From Pseudomonas jinjuensis (GTDB lineage: Bacteria; Pseudomonadota; Gammaproteobacteria; Pseudomonadales; Pseudomonadaceae), in the NCBI RefSeq assembly GCF_900103845.1, contig NZ_FNIJ01000014.1, positions 1-64,000 of the forward strand: 64,000 bases of DNA. The letters are read 5' to 3'. A program made the translations under genes and the position numbers. This document shows positions 29,293 through 40,305 of the stretch, piece by piece. A model generated the notes under the pieces. It was given only the letters and a program-made list of their open reading frames with translations. It was not told where the DNA came from and did no database searches. How positions within the stretch are numbered: the first letter of the stretch is position 1; each line of letters opens with the position of its first letter.

Positions 29293-30639
29293 TCAATGAT
29301 GCCCGCACAACGCATCCCGGCCGCGCTCGCCGAGGATGTTGAACAGCAGGTTCAGCGCCACCGCCCAGATGGCGGTCATGGCGATGCCGCTGTGGGTGAT
29401 CGGCTCCAGCCAGTGGGGCAGGGCGGCGAAGAAGTCCGGGCGCACCACCGGGATCATCCCCATGCCGATGCTCACCGCTACCAGCAACTGGTTGCGGCGG
29501 TCGCTGATGTCGGCTTCCTGGAGGATGCGGATGCCGCTGGAGGCGACCATGCCGAACATGGCGATGCCGGCGCCGCCGAGCACCGCCGGCGGGATCGAGG
29601 CGACCACGAAGGCCACCTTGGGCAGCATGCTGAGGGCGATCAGGAAGCCGGCGGCGGCCACCGTGACGAAGCGGCTGCGCACCCCGGTCATCTGCACCAG
29701 GCCGATGTTCTGGGCGAAGGACGAGTGGGTGAAGGTGTTGAGGAAACCGGCCAGGAAGGATGCCCCGGCGTCGCAGAGCAGGCCGCGGCGCAGGCGGTTC
29801 GGGCAGATCTCGGTGTCGGTGAGCTTGCCCAGGGCGAGGAACATGCCGGTGGATTCGACGAAGATGATCACCACCACCAGGCACATCGACAGCACCGGCG
29901 CCAGGTGGAATTCAGGCATGCCGAAGTGCAGCGGGGTGACCAGGTCGAACATCGGGCGCTCGTCCATGCCGCTCAGGTCGACCATGCCCATGCCGGCGCC
30001 GATCAGGTAGCCGAGCAGCATGCCGATCAGCACCGAGACGTTGACCCAGAAGCCTTTCAGGAAGCGGTTGATCAGCAGGATCACGGCGAGCACGAAGGAC
30101 GACAGGGCGAGGTATTCCACCGCGCCGAAAGTGGCGGCGCCGTGGCCGCCGCCGGCCCAGTTGATCGCCACCGGGAACAGGCTCATGCCGATGGAGGTGA
30201 TCACCGTGCCGGTCACCAGCGGCGGGAAGAAGCGCACGATGCGGCTCATGAAGGGCGCGATGAGCATGCCGAAGAAGCCGGCGGCGATGGTCGCGCCGAA
30301 GATGCCGGGCAGGCCGACGCCGGGCATCCCGGCCATGGCCACCATGCTGCCGACGGCGGCGAAGCTGGCGCCCATCATCACCGGCATGCGGATGCCGACC
30401 GGGCCGATGCCGAGCGACTGCACCAGGGTGGCGATGCCGGCGACCAGCAGGTCGGCGTTGATCAGGAAGGCGATTTCCTCACGGGAGAGACCGGCGGCCT
30501 GGCCGACGATCAGGGGTACTGCGACGGCGCCGCCATACATCAGCAGCACGTGCTGGAAACCTACCAGCAGCAGTTGCAGCAGCGGCAGACGTTGATCGAC
30601 TGCCGAGCCGCTCGCGCGGCGCTCGGTTACCTCGGACAT
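29293..30639 (-). CDS. NCS2-family purine/xanthine permease
   Basis: 448 aa, about 14 TM helices, nucleobase:cation symporter-2 family (XanQ/UacT/UraA). Signature blocks are LPLLQLLLVGFQHVLLMYGG at the N-terminus, PVMMGASFA, VEYLALSSF, FVESTGMFLALG near the substrate Glu, and FAQNIGLVQMTGVRSRFV, which carries the conserved NxG motif. Transport of xanthine, uric acid or uracil is likely. No purine-catabolism gene is adjacent. A TTTTTGTATACAAAAA palindrome lies about 150 bp upstream. Confidence 0.88.
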   Translation of the reverse strand: MSEVTERRASGSAVDQRLPLLQLLLVGFQHVLLMYGGAVAVPLIVGQAAGLSREEIAFLINADLLVAGIATLVQSLGIGPVGIRMPVMMGASFAAVGSMVAMAGMPGVGLPGIFGATIAAGFFGMLIAPFMSRIVRFFPPLVTGTVITSIGMSLFPVAINWAGGGHGAATFGAVEYLALSSFVLAVILLINRFLKGFWVNVSVLIGMLLGYLIGAGMGMVDLSGMDERPMFDLVTPLHFGMPEFHLAPVLSMCLVVVIIFVESTGMFLALGKLTDTEICPNRLRRGLLCDAGASFLAGFLNTFTHSSFAQNIGLVQMTGVRSRFVTVAAAGFLIALSMLPKVAFVVASIPPAVLGGAGIAMFGMVASSGIRILQEADISDRRNQLLVAVSIGMGMIPVVRPDFFAALPHWLEPITHSGIAMTAIWAVALNLLFNILGERGRDALCGHH

Positions 30640-30790
30640 ACAACACCTCGAATTCTTGTTCTTGTCATTCGTTGGTGGACATCGCCGGCGAACGGCTGCG
30701 CCGGGGGCTTTCCGGCTTGGCGTTCGTCACGGGGGCAGGCGACGCGGTGGGGCGGAATTTATAGCGCGAGCCTGTGTTCTATTCAATCTG

Positions 30791-30806
30791 TTTTTGTATA
30801 CAAAAA
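30791..30806. promoter_or_regulatory. Perfect palindrome, candidate repressor operator
   Basis: TTTTTGTATACAAAAA is a perfect 16-bp palindrome in a locally AT-rich patch of the divergent region. TTGTATACAA cores are typical of GntR-family operators. It is closer to the permease side (152 bp from its ATG) than to muxA. The binding protein is not encoded nearby. Confidence 0.5.
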
Positions 30807-30893
30807 TCTGACTCAAGGGTCCGTCTGCGAAGTGCCGGTCGAACGAACGCAGCCGAAGCCGTGCGCAGGCCCTCTCCGTGATACGTAACCCCC

Positions 30894-30921
30894 GGTAAAA
30901 CAAAGGTAAATAGCGGGTAAA
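30894..30921 (+). promoter_or_regulatory. Three GGTAAA direct repeats, 11-bp period, upstream of muxA
   Basis: GGTAAA occurs at 30894-30899, 30905-30910 and 30916-30921, so each unit is separated by exactly 5 bp. The 6+5 arrangement is that of tandem half-sites for OmpR-type response regulators such as PhoP and PmrA. They lie 41 bp before the muxA start. Confidence 0.5.
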
Positions 30922-30961
30922 GAGGCTTTGCCCGGGACAGCTCAGCTCTTATCGTTCATCC

Positions 30962-32302
30962 TTGCCTATTGCCATACGTCCCCCCTTTCCTATGACCATC
31001 ATGATCCCAAGCAACGGAACGCCCTCGAAACTGCGCGCACTGCGCCCCTGGCTGATCACTGCGGCGGTATTCGCCGGCGTGGCGCTGCTGATCATGTGGC
31101 TCAGCGCGACGCCGCAGCCGGAGCGCCAGGCGCGCGGCGGCCGGCCGGGGCCGGGCATGGGCGGCGGGCCGGGCGGGGCGATGATCACCGTCAGCGTGGC
31201 GCCGGTGGAGCAGGGCAGTCTGCCCGTCCACTACCACGCGCTGGGCACCGTCACCGCCTACAACACCGTCAACGTGCGGGCGCGGGTCAACGGCCAGCTG
31301 GTCAAGGTGCTGTTCCAGGAAGGCCAGGAAGTGAAGGCCGGCGACCTGCTCGCGGTGGTCGACCCGCGTCCCTACCAGGCGGCGCTGGCCCAGGCCGAGG
31401 GCACCCTGCAGCAGAACCAGGCGCAGCTGAAGAACGCCCAGACCGACCTTGCGCGCTACAAGGGCCTGTATGCGGAAGACTCCATCGCCAGGCAGACCCT
31501 GGACACCCAGGAAGCGCTGGTCCGCCAGTACCAGGGCACCCTGCGCACCAACCAGGGCCAGGTGGACGACGCCAAGCTCAACCTCGAATTCACCCAGATC
31601 CGCGCGCCGATCTCCGGCCGCCTCGGCCTGCGCCAGGTGGACGTCGGCAACCTGGTGACCTCCGGCGACACCACGCCGCTGGTGGTGATCACCCAGGTCA
31701 AGCCGATCTCCGTGGTGTTCAGCCTGCCGCAGCAGCAGCTCGGCACCATCGGCCGCCAGCTCGCCAACGACCGGAAGCTCCCGGTCGAGGCGCTGGACCG
31801 CAACCAGAACCGCACCCTGGCCACCGGCACCCTGATGACCCTGGACAACCAGATCGACACCGCCACCGGCACGGTCAAGCTCAAGGCCGGCTTCGACAAC
31901 GCCGACCAGAGCCTCTTCCCCAACCAGTTCGTCAACGTGCGCCTGCTTGCCGAAACCCTGGACAACGTGCTGACCATCCCGGCCAACGCCGTGCAGCGCG
32001 GCAACGACGGCACCTACGTCTACGTGGTCGGCGAGGGCGACAAGGCGCAGCGCCGGCTGGTCACCCTGGGCATCGGCGAAGGCGAGCGGGTGGTGGTCAG
32101 CGAGGGCCTGAAGGCCGGCGAGCGGGTGGTGGTGGAAGGCACCGACCGCCTGCGCGACGGCTCGCCGATGCGCATCGCCGGCAGCCCGGAACAGGCCCGC
32201 GAAGCGGCCGCCGAGGCGGGCGAGAAGGCCGGGCAGAAACCCTTCGGCGCCAGCAGCGCGGCGTCCGGCGAAACCCAGGGCGACGACGGTAAGGCGCAAT
32301 GA
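30962..32302 (+). CDS. muxA: RND efflux periplasmic adaptor MuxA (MdtA-like)
   Basis: 446 aa from the first ATG; a start at 30992 (MTIMIPSNG) is equally possible since neither has a good ribosome site. A TM anchor near residue 35 ([19 protein letters not shown]) precedes a Gly/Pro/Arg-rich linker. A biotinyl-lipoyl half ([20 protein letters not shown]), an alpha-hairpin rich in Gln (about 150-205) and beta-barrel domains follow. It links the two inner-membrane pumps to the outer-membrane channel. The end overlaps muxB by ATGA. In P. aeruginosa MuxABC-OpmB affects aztreonam, macrolide and novobiocin resistance. Confidence 0.9.
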   Translation: MPIAIRPPFPMTIMIPSNGTPSKLRALRPWLITAAVFAGVALLIMWLSATPQPERQARGGRPGPGMGGGPGGAMITVSVAPVEQGSLPVHYHALGTVTAYNTVNVRARVNGQLVKVLFQEGQEVKAGDLLAVVDPRPYQAALAQAEGTLQQNQAQLKNAQTDLARYKGLYAEDSIARQTLDTQEALVRQYQGTLRTNQGQVDDAKLNLEFTQIRAPISGRLGLRQVDVGNLVTSGDTTPLVVITQVKPISVVFSLPQQQLGTIGRQLANDRKLPVEALDRNQNRTLATGTLMTLDNQIDTATGTVKLKAGFDNADQSLFPNQFVNVRLLAETLDNVLTIPANAVQRGNDGTYVYVVGEGDKAQRRLVTLGIGEGERVVVSEGLKAGERVVVEGTDRLRDGSPMRIAGSPEQAREAAAEAGEKAGQKPFGASSAASGETQGDDGKAQ

Positions 32303-35300
32303 ACCCGTCCCGTCCGTTCATCCTGCGGCCGGTCGCCACCACGCTGCTGATGGTGGCGATCCTGCTGTCCGGGATCATCGCCTACCGCTTCCTGCCGATC
32401 TCCGCGCTGCCGGAAGTGGACTACCCGACCATCCAGGTCGTCACCCTCTATCCCGGCGCCAGTCCGGAGATCATGACCTCCTCGGTCACCGCGCCGCTGG
32501 AGAACCAGCTCGGGCAGATTCCCGGGCTCAACGAGATGTCCTCCACCAGCTCCGGCGGCGCCTCGGTGATCACCCTGCAGTTCAGCCTGGACAGCGACCT
32601 CGACGTCGCCGAGCAGGAAGTGCAGGCGGCGATCAACAGCGCGCAGAGCCTGCTGCCCAACGACCTGCCGAACCAGCCGGTGTTCAGCAAGGTGAACCCG
32701 GCGGACGCGCCGATCCTGACCCTCGCGGTGATGTCGCCGGACATGCCGCTGCCGCAGATCCAGGACCTGGTGGACACCCGCCTCGCGCAGAAGATCTCGC
32801 AGATTTCCGGCGTCGGCCTGGTCAGCATCAGCGGCGGCCAGCGTCCCGCCGTGCGCATCCGCGCCAACCCCGCCGCGCTGGCGGCCGCCGGGCTGAGCCT
32901 GGAAGACCTGCGCAGCACGGTGAACGCCAACAACCTCAACGGCCCGAAGGGCAGCTTCGACGGCCCGACCCGTTCCTCGACCCTCGACGCCAACGACCAG
33001 CTGCGCTCCGCCGACGCCTACCGCGAGCTGATCGTCGCCTACGTCAACGGCTCGCCGCTGCGCATCCGCGATGTCGCCAGCGTCGACGACGACGCCGAGA
33101 ACGTGCGCCTCGCCGCCTGGGCCAACAACACCCCGGCGGTGGTGCTGAACATCCAGCGCCAGCCGGGCGCCAACGTGATCGAGGTGGTCGACCGCATCAA
33201 GACCATGCTGCCGCAGCTGCAGGCGACCCTGCCGGGCAACCTCGACGTGCAGGTGCTCACCGACCGCACCACCACCATCCGCGCCTCGGTGAAGGACGTG
33301 CAGTTCGAGCTGATGCTCGCCGTCGCCCTGGTGGTGATGGTGACCTTCCTGTTCCTGCGCAACATCTCCGCGACGCTGATCCCGAGCTTCGCCGTGCCGC
33401 TGTCGCTGATCGGCACCTTCGGCGTGATGTACCTGTCCGGCTTCTCGATCAACAACCTGACGCTGATGGCGCTGACCATCGCCACCGGCTTCGTGGTGGA
33501 CGACGCCATCGTCATGGTGGAGAACATCGCCCGCTACCTGGAGCAGGGCGAGTCGCCATTGCAGGCGGCGCTGAAGGGCTCGAAGCAGATCGGCTTCACC
33601 ATCATCTCGCTGACCTTCTCGCTGATCGCCGTGCTGATCCCGCTGCTGTTCATGGGCGACGTGGCCGGGCGGCTGTTCCGCGAGTTCGCCATCACCCTGG
33701 CGGTGGCGATCCTGATTTCCGGCTTCGTCTCCCTGACCCTCACGCCGATGCTCGCCGCCAAGCTGCTGCGCCACGTCGACGAGGACAAGCAGGGCCGCTT
33801 CGCCCGCGCCGCCGGCCGCGTCATCGACGGCATGATCGCGCGCTACGCCGGCGCCCTGAAGGTGGTGCTGCGCCACCAGCCGCTGACCCTGCTGGTGGCC
33901 ATCGCCACCCTGGTGCTCACCGCGGTGCTCTATGCCTTCATGCCCAAGGGCTTCTTCCCGGTGCAGGACACCGGGGTGATCCAGGGCATCGCCGAGGCGC
34001 CGCAGTCGATTTCCTTCCAGGCCATGGCTACGCGCCAGCAGGACCTGGCCAAGGTGCTGCTGGCCGATCCGGCGGTGGAGAGCCTGACTTCCTTCATCGG
34101 CGTCGACGGCAGCAACCCGACGCTGAACACCGGCCGCCTGCTGATCAACCTCAAGCCGCACGACGAACGCGACGACACCGCCAGCGAGGTGATCCGCCGC
34201 CTGCAGCCGGAGCTGGACAGGATTTCCGGGATCAAGCTGTACCTGCAGCCGGTGCAGGACCTGACCATCGAGGACCGCATCGCCCGCACCCAGTACCAGT
34301 TCACCCTGCAGGACGCCGACCCGGACGTGCTCGCCGAATGGGTGCCGAAGCTGGTGGAGCGCCTGCAACAGCTGCCGCAGCTCGCCGACGTCGCCAGCGA
34401 CTGGCAGGACAAGGGCCTGCAGGCCTACGTCAACATCGACCGCGACACCGCCGCGCGCCTCGGCGTCAGCCTGTCGGACATAGACAGCGTGCTGTACAAC
34501 GCCTTCGGCCAGCGGCTGATCTCGACCATCTTCACCCAGGCCACCCAGTACCGCGTGGTGCTGGAAGTGGCGCCGGAATTCCAGCTCGGCCCGCAGTCGC
34601 TGGAGAACCTCTACGTACCGGCCAGCGACGGCACCCAGGTACGGCTGTCGGCGCTGGCTAAAGTGGAGGAACGCGACACCCTGCTGGCGATCAACCACAT
34701 CGCGCAGTTCCCGGCCGCCACCGTGTCCTTCAACCTCGCCGACGGCGTGGCGCTGGGGGAGGCGGTGGAAGCGATCCGTGCGGAAGAGGCGGCGCTGCAG
34801 ATGCCGCTCAGCCTGCAGAGCGGCTTCCGCGGCGCGGCGCTGGCCTTCGAGTCGTCGCTGTCGAACACCCTGCTGCTGATCCTCGCCTCGGTGGTGACCA
34901 TGTACATCGTGCTGGGCATCCTCTACGAGAGCTTCATCCACCCGGTGACCATTCTTTCCACGCTGCCCTCGGCGGGCGTCGGCGCGCTGCTGGCGCTGAT
35001 GCTGGCGCGGCAGGACATCGGCATCGTGGCGATCATCGGGATCATCCTGCTGATCGGTATCGTCAAGAAGAACGCGATCATGATGATCGACTTCGCCCTC
35101 GACGCCGAACGCAACGAAGGCAAGCCGCCCCACGAGGCGATCTACCAGGCCTGCCTGCTGCGCTTCCGGCCGATCCTGATGACCACCATGGCGGCGCTGC
35201 TCGGCGCGCTGCCGCTGATGCTCGCCAGCGGCGCCGGCGCCGAACTGCGCCGTCCGCTGGGCATCACCATGGTCGGCGGCCTGCTGCTCAGCCAGGTGCT

Positions 35301-35430
35301 GACGCTGTTCACCACGCCGGTGATCTACCTGTACTTCGACCGCCTGGCGCGGCGCTGGAACGCCTGGCGCCGGCGTCACGGGCTGGACCCCTACGCCGAT
35401 GACGAAGGCGGCGAGGCGGAGCGGGGCTGA
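32299..35430 (+). CDS. muxB: RND multidrug efflux pump MuxB (MdtB-like)
   Basis: 1043 aa, equal in length to P. aeruginosa MuxB. Twelve TM helices with two large periplasmic loops. TM1 follows [17 protein letters not shown]. The TM4 proton-relay motif is [15 protein letters not shown] with paired Asp, and the other half has [18 protein letters not shown]. Such subunits drive drug export by proton antiport and work as an MuxB/MuxC heterotrimer. Coupled by overlap to muxA before it, and its TGA shares an A with the muxC ATG. Confidence 0.93.
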   Translation: MNPSRPFILRPVATTLLMVAILLSGIIAYRFLPISALPEVDYPTIQVVTLYPGASPEIMTSSVTAPLENQLGQIPGLNEMSSTSSGGASVITLQFSLDSDLDVAEQEVQAAINSAQSLLPNDLPNQPVFSKVNPADAPILTLAVMSPDMPLPQIQDLVDTRLAQKISQISGVGLVSISGGQRPAVRIRANPAALAAAGLSLEDLRSTVNANNLNGPKGSFDGPTRSSTLDANDQLRSADAYRELIVAYVNGSPLRIRDVASVDDDAENVRLAAWANNTPAVVLNIQRQPGANVIEVVDRIKTMLPQLQATLPGNLDVQVLTDRTTTIRASVKDVQFELMLAVALVVMVTFLFLRNISATLIPSFAVPLSLIGTFGVMYLSGFSINNLTLMALTIATGFVVDDAIVMVENIARYLEQGESPLQAALKGSKQIGFTIISLTFSLIAVLIPLLFMGDVAGRLFREFAITLAVAILISGFVSLTLTPMLAAKLLRHVDEDKQGRFARAAGRVIDGMIARYAGALKVVLRHQPLTLLVAIATLVLTAVLYAFMPKGFFPVQDTGVIQGIAEAPQSISFQAMATRQQDLAKVLLADPAVESLTSFIGVDGSNPTLNTGRLLINLKPHDERDDTASEVIRRLQPELDRISGIKLYLQPVQDLTIEDRIARTQYQFTLQDADPDVLAEWVPKLVERLQQLPQLADVASDWQDKGLQAYVNIDRDTAARLGVSLSDIDSVLYNAFGQRLISTIFTQATQYRVVLEVAPEFQLGPQSLENLYVPASDGTQVRLSALAKVEERDTLLAINHIAQFPAATVSFNLADGVALGEAVEAIRAEEAALQMPLSLQSGFRGAALAFESSLSNTLLLILASVVTMYIVLGILYESFIHPVTILSTLPSAGVGALLALMLARQDIGIVAIIGIILLIGIVKKNAIMMIDFALDAERNEGKPPHEAIYQACLLRFRPILMTTMAALLGALPLMLASGAGAELRRPLGITMVGGLLLSQVLTLFTTPVIYLYFDRLARRWNAWRRRHGLDPYADDEGGEAERG

Positions 35431-38400
35431 TGAACATCTCCCGTCCGTTCATCCTGCGGCCGGTGGCGACCACGCTGCTGACCCTGGCGATGCTGCTGGC
35501 CGGCATCCTCTCGTTCGGCCTGCTGCCGGTGGCGCCGCTGCCCAACGTCGACTTCCCGACCATCATGGTGCAGGCGGCGATGCCCGGCGCCAGCCCGGAA
35601 ACCATGGCGTCGTCGGTGGCGACGCCGCTGGAGCGCTCGCTCGGGCGCATCTCCGGGATCACCCAGATGACCTCCAGCAGCTCGCTGGGCAACACCACCA
35701 TCGTGGTGCAGTTCGAGCTGTCGAAGAACATCGACGGCGCCGCCCGCGAGGTGCAGGCGGCGATCAACGCGGCGGCGAGCCTCCTGCCCACCGGCATGCC
35801 GAACAATCCGACGTACCGCAAGGCGAACCCGTCGGACCAGCCGATCATGATCCTCACGCTCACCTCGGATACCTACACCCGCGGTGAGATGTACGACCTG
35901 GCGTCGACCATAGTCGGGCCGCGCCTGTCGCAGGTGAAGGGCGTGGGCCAGGTGAGCATCGGCGGCAGCTCGCTGCCGGCGGTGCGCATCGACCTCAATC
36001 CGGACCAGCTCAGCCACTACGGCCTGTCCCTGGAAAGCGTGCGCAACGCGGTGGCCAACACCAACTCCGACGGGCCCAAGGGCGCGCTGGAGAAGGACGA
36101 ACGCCACTGGCAGGTGGACGCCAACGACCAGCTGCGCAAGGCCAGCGAGTACGCGCCGATCATCGTCCACTACAACGCCGCCACCGGCGCGGCGGTGCGC
36201 CTGAAGGACGTGGCGAAGGTCAGCGATTCGGTGGAGGACGTGCGCAACGCCGGCTTCTCCGACGATCTGCCGGCGGTGCTGCTGATCGTCAGCCGCCAGC
36301 CCGGGGCGAACATCATCGAGGCCACCGACGCCATCCACGAGCAGCTGCCGATCCTGCAGGACGTGCTCGGTCCGCAGGTCAAGCTGAACGTGATGGACGA
36401 CCGCAGCCCGTCGATCCGCGCCTCGCTGGAAGAGGCCGAGCTGACCCTGCTCATCTCGGTGGCGCTGGTGATCCTGGTGGTCTGGCTGTTCCTGCGCAAC
36501 GGCCGCGCCACGCTGATTCCCAGCCTGGCGGTGCCGGTGTCGCTGATCGGCACCTTCGCCATCATGTACCTGTGCGGCTTCTCGCTGAACAACCTGTCGC
36601 TGATGGCGCTGATCATCTCCACCGGCTTCGTGGTCGACGACGCCATCGTCGTGGTGGAGAACATCGCCCGGCGCATCGAGGAAGGCGACCGCCCGCTGCA
36701 CGCGGCCTTGCGCGGCGCCCGCGAGGTGGGCTTCACCGTACTGTCGATGACTCTCTCGCTGGTGGCGGTGTTCATCCCGCTGCTGCTCATGGGCGGCATC
36801 ACCGGGCGGCTGTTCCGCGAGTTCGCGGTGACCCTGGCGGCGGCGGTCATGGTTTCGCTGATCGTTTCCCTGACCCTCACGCCGATGCTCTGCGCACGCC
36901 TGCTGCGGCCCATCGAGCGGCCGGCCAAGGCCTCCCTGGCGCGGCGCGGCAACCGCTTCTTCGTCGCCTTCATGCTGCGCTACCGCGCCAGCCTGAGCTG
37001 GGCGCTGGAGCATTCGCGGCTGATGCTGGTGATCATGTTCGGCTGCATCGCGCTGAACGTGTACCTGTTCTCCGTGGTGCCCAAGGGCTTCCTGCCGCAG
37101 CAGGATTCCGGGCGCCTGCGCGGCTTCGCGGTGGCCGACCAGAGCATTTCCTTCCAGGCCCTGGAACAGAAGATGGCGCGCTTCCGCAAGATCCTCAGCG
37201 AGGACCCGGCGGTGGAGAACGTGGTCGGCTTCGTCGGCGGCGGCAGGTGGATGTCGAGCAACACCGGCTCGTTCTTCGTCAGCCTCAAGCCGATCACCCA
37301 GCGCGATTCCGCCGACGCCGTGGCCGCGCGCCTGCGCAAGAAGCTGGCGGAGATTCCCGGCGCCACCCTCTACCTGGTGGCGGGGCAGGACGTACGCATC
37401 GGCGGCCGGCAGAGCAACGCGCAGTACGAATTCACCCTGCGCAGCGACGACCTGGCGCTGCTCCGCGAATGGGCGCCGAAGGTGCAGGCGGTGCTGGAGA
37501 AGGTGCCGCAGCTCACCGACGTCAACAGCGACGCCCAGGACAAGGGCGTGCAGACGCGCCTGGTGATCGACCGCGACCGCGCCGCCACCCTCGGCGTGGA
37601 CGTCGCGGCGGTGGACGGCGTGCTCAACGACTCCTTCGGCCAGCGGCAGATTTCCACCATCTTCAACCCGCTCAACCAGTACCGCGTGGTGATGGAGGTC
37701 GACCAGCAGTACCAGCAGTCGCCCGAGGTTCTGCGCCAGGTCCATGTGATCGGCAAGGACGGCCAGCGCGTGCCGCTGTCGGCCTTCACCCACTACGAGC
37801 CGAGCCGCGCGCCGCTGTCGGTGAACCACGACGGCCAGTTCGCCGCGACCACCTTCTCCTTCAACCTCGCCCCCGGCGCGCTGATCGGCCCGGCGCGCGA
37901 CGCGGTGATGGCGGCGCTGGAGCCGATCAACCTGCCGCGGGACGTGCAGGCCAGCTTCGAGGGCAACGCCGGCGCCGTGCAGCAGACCCAGAGCGACATG
38001 CCCTGGCTGATCGTGCTGGCGCTGGTGGCGGTGTACATCGTCCTCGGCATCCTCTACGAGAGCTACATCCACCCGCTGACCATCCTCTCGACGCTGCCCT
38101 CGGCGGGCGTCGGCGCACTGCTCACGCTGCTGCTGTTCCGCACCGAGCTGTCGCTGATCGCGCTGATCGGGGTGATCCTGCTGATCGGCATCGTCAAGAA
38201 GAACGCGATCATGATGATCGACTTCGCCCTCGACGCCGAACGCAACGAGGGCCTCAGCCCGCGCGACGCGATCCTCGGAGCCTGCATGAAGCGCTTCCGG
38301 CCGATCATGATGACCACCCTGGCCGCCATCCTCGGCGCGCTGCCGCTGATCTTCGGCGTCGGCGGCGACGCCGGCCTGCGCCGCCCGCTGGGCATGACCA

Positions 38401-38540
38401 TCGTCGGCGGGCTGATCGGCAGCCAGCTGCTCACCCTCTACACCACCCCGGTGGTCTACCTCTACCTCGACCGCCTGCGCCACTGGTTCAACCGCCGGCG
38501 CGGCGTGCGCACCGACGGCGCCCTGGAGACACCCCTATGA
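35430..38540 (+). CDS. muxC: RND multidrug efflux pump MuxC (MdtC-like)
   Basis: 1036 aa, the second pump subunit, clearly a paralogue of MuxB through the whole length (shared start [14 protein letters not shown] and TM10-12 block [20 protein letters not shown]). The TM4 motif is [15 protein letters not shown]. MdtB/MdtC-type pumps are the rare RND family with two different pump proteins in one complex. The start overlaps the muxB stop by one base and the stop overlaps opmB by ATGA. Confidence 0.93.
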   Translation: MNISRPFILRPVATTLLTLAMLLAGILSFGLLPVAPLPNVDFPTIMVQAAMPGASPETMASSVATPLERSLGRISGITQMTSSSSLGNTTIVVQFELSKNIDGAAREVQAAINAAASLLPTGMPNNPTYRKANPSDQPIMILTLTSDTYTRGEMYDLASTIVGPRLSQVKGVGQVSIGGSSLPAVRIDLNPDQLSHYGLSLESVRNAVANTNSDGPKGALEKDERHWQVDANDQLRKASEYAPIIVHYNAATGAAVRLKDVAKVSDSVEDVRNAGFSDDLPAVLLIVSRQPGANIIEATDAIHEQLPILQDVLGPQVKLNVMDDRSPSIRASLEEAELTLLISVALVILVVWLFLRNGRATLIPSLAVPVSLIGTFAIMYLCGFSLNNLSLMALIISTGFVVDDAIVVVENIARRIEEGDRPLHAALRGAREVGFTVLSMTLSLVAVFIPLLLMGGITGRLFREFAVTLAAAVMVSLIVSLTLTPMLCARLLRPIERPAKASLARRGNRFFVAFMLRYRASLSWALEHSRLMLVIMFGCIALNVYLFSVVPKGFLPQQDSGRLRGFAVADQSISFQALEQKMARFRKILSEDPAVENVVGFVGGGRWMSSNTGSFFVSLKPITQRDSADAVAARLRKKLAEIPGATLYLVAGQDVRIGGRQSNAQYEFTLRSDDLALLREWAPKVQAVLEKVPQLTDVNSDAQDKGVQTRLVIDRDRAATLGVDVAAVDGVLNDSFGQRQISTIFNPLNQYRVVMEVDQQYQQSPEVLRQVHVIGKDGQRVPLSAFTHYEPSRAPLSVNHDGQFAATTFSFNLAPGALIGPARDAVMAALEPINLPRDVQASFEGNAGAVQQTQSDMPWLIVLALVAVYIVLGILYESYIHPLTILSTLPSAGVGALLTLLLFRTELSLIALIGVILLIGIVKKNAIMMIDFALDAERNEGLSPRDAILGACMKRFRPIMMTTLAAILGALPLIFGVGGDAGLRRPLGMTIVGGLIGSQLLTLYTTPVVYLYLDRLRHWFNRRRGVRTDGALETPL

Positions 38541-39988
38541 AATGCCCGCATTCCCTGATCGTCCTGGCACTGGCCGTCGGCCTCGGTGGCTGCGCCATCG
38601 GCCCGGACTACCAGCGCCCGGACCTGCAGGTGCCGGCCAGTTTCAAGGAGGCCGAGGGCTGGCGCCTGGCGCAGCCGCAGGACCTGCTGAAGCGCGGAGC
38701 CTGGTGGGAACTCTACGGCGACGCCACGCTGAACGACCTGCAGCGGAAACTGCTCGCCGCCAACCAGACCCTGGCGCAGTCGGAGGCTTCCTACCGCCAG
38801 GCGGTGGCGCTGACCAAGGGCTCGCGCTCGTCGTTCTTCCCCTCCGTCAGCGCCAACGCCGGCAAGACCCGCTCGGGGCAGGGCGGCAGTGGCGGCACCG
38901 TGCGCCTGCCGGATGGCTCGACGGTGAGCAGCGGCAGCAGCGGCGGCATCTCCACCAGCTACGACACCAGCATCGGCGTGAGCTGGGAGCTGGACCTGTG
39001 GGGCAAGCTGCGCCGCCAGCTGGAATCCGACACCGCGAGCATGGACGCCAGCGCCGCCGACCTCGCCGCCTCGCGCCTCAGCCTGCAGTCGCAGCTGGCG
39101 CAGAACTACCTGCAGCTGCGCGTGCTCGACCAGCAGAAGCGCCTGCTCGACGACACCGTGCAGGCCTACCAGCGCTCGCTGACCCTCACTACCAACCAGT
39201 ACAACGCGGGCATCGTGACCAAGGCCGACGTGGCCCAGGCGCGCACCCAGCTGAAGAGCACCGAGGCCCAGGCCATCGACCTGGCCTACCAGCGCGCCCA
39301 GCTGGAACACGCCATCGCCGTGCTGGTCGGCCTGCCGCCGGCGCAGTTCGACCTGCCGGTGGTGGACGGCGTGCCGCAACTGCCGGCGCTGCCCACCGTG
39401 CTGCCCTCGCAACTGCTGGAACGCCGCCCCGACGTGGCCGCCGCCGAACGCCGGGTGATCGCCGCCAACGCGCAGATCGGCGTGGCCAAGACCGCCTGGT
39501 TCCCCGACCTGACCCTGAGCGCCACCGGCGGCTACCGCAGCGGCAGCCTGGACAACTGGATCAGCACGCCGAACCGCTTCTGGTCCATCGGCCCGCAGTT
39601 CGCCATGGTCCTGTTCGACGGCGGCTTCATCGCCTCCCAGGTGGAACAGGCCGAGGCCAGCTACGACCAGACCGTCGCCAGTTACCGCCAGACCGTGCTC
39701 GACGGCTTCCGCGAGGTGGAGGACTACATGGTCCAGCTCGACGTGCTGGAACAGGAGAGCGCCGTGCAGCAGGAAGCCCTCGACGCGGCGCGCGAGGCAC
39801 TGCGCCTGACCAGCAACCAGTACAAGGCCGGAACCGTCGACTACACCAGCGTGGTCACCACCCAGACCACCGCGCTGAACAACGAGCGGACGGTGTTGAG
39901 TCTGCTGGGCAACCGGCTGACGGCCAGCGTACAGCTGATCGCTGCGCTGGGTGGTGGGTGGGATAGCGCGCAGATCGCGAAGCAGTGA
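38537..39988 (+). CDS. opmB: Outer-membrane efflux lipoprotein OpmB (TolC-like)
   Basis: 483 aa. A lipobox at LGGC (Cys18) follows a short signal peptide, then [13 protein letters not shown], typical of the NodT/OprM family. Two OEP repeats with long alpha-helical hairpins follow, rich in Gln/Ala ([34 protein letters not shown]). It forms the trimeric outer-membrane duct for MuxABC. Last gene of the operon; the 118-bp inverted element 40 bp downstream may end transcription. Confidence 0.92.
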   Translation: MKCPHSLIVLALAVGLGGCAIGPDYQRPDLQVPASFKEAEGWRLAQPQDLLKRGAWWELYGDATLNDLQRKLLAANQTLAQSEASYRQAVALTKGSRSSFFPSVSANAGKTRSGQGGSGGTVRLPDGSTVSSGSSGGISTSYDTSIGVSWELDLWGKLRRQLESDTASMDASAADLAASRLSLQSQLAQNYLQLRVLDQQKRLLDDTVQAYQRSLTLTTNQYNAGIVTKADVAQARTQLKSTEAQAIDLAYQRAQLEHAIAVLVGLPPAQFDLPVVDGVPQLPALPTVLPSQLLERRPDVAAAERRVIAANAQIGVAKTAWFPDLTLSATGGYRSGSLDNWISTPNRFWSIGPQFAMVLFDGGFIASQVEQAEASYDQTVASYRQTVLDGFREVEDYMVQLDVLEQESAVQQEALDAAREALRLTSNQYKAGTVDYTSVVTTQTTALNNERTVLSLLGNRLTASVQLIAALGGGWDSAQIAKQ

Positions 39989-40030
39989 TCGGTTCCACGC
40001 TCCGGCGGACCAGCGACGGCGTGGCTTGTC

Positions 40031-40148
40031 CCCTCACCCCAGCCCTCTCCCGGAGGGAGAGGGGGCGCAATGGCGTGGGAATGTATGCCGTGCCAGCCGG
40101 CAGCTCCGAACGATTCCCTCTCCCTCTGGGAGAGGGCTGGGGTGAGGG
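40031..40148. repeat. 118-bp element with 21-bp perfect inverted termini
   Basis: Arm 40031-40051 (CCCTCACCCC then AGCCCTCTCCC) is the exact inverse of 40128-40148. The interior carries atgccgtgccagccggcag and ctccgaacg, shared with the related element at 59234-59363. It forms a strong cruciform/hairpin just past opmB. Confidence 0.75.
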
Positions 40149-40186
40149 AACCGGCAACTCAGGCGTCACCATTTACGCGCGGAAAT

Positions 40187-40300
40187 GGTGGAAATCGCTT
40201 CGCGATTTCCACCCTACGCCCGGGATCGGCGGCGGTGGGTTTTGTAGGAGCGGGCCATGCCCGCGAGCGGTCGCGCCCAGGTGCGCTCCTACAGGGAACC
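40187..40300. repeat. Hairpin repeat and REP pair
   Basis: A 12-bp perfect stem GGTGGAAATCGC (40187-40198) with 40202-40213, then a REP pair at about 40242-40297 (gtaggagcgggccatgcccg ... gtgcgctcctacaggg), the same compound unit as at 5254-5301. Lies between convergent genes. Confidence 0.75.
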
Positions 40301-40305
40301 GTCGA

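Larger units (their letters stand above)
30640..30961. other. Divergent regulatory region, permease / muxA
   Basis: 322 bp. It contains the 16-bp perfect palindrome at 30791-30806 and three GGTAAA repeats with 11-bp period at 30894, 30905 and 30916. Both are described separately. No gene. Confidence 0.6.

Noticed and set aside
32020..35379. Very long open frame antisense to muxB (and a similar one at 35391-38483 antisense to muxC)
   Set aside because: The translations are His/Gln/Arg/Val-rich low-complexity strings typical of the reverse strand of GC-rich genes, and the sense products are clear RND pumps.
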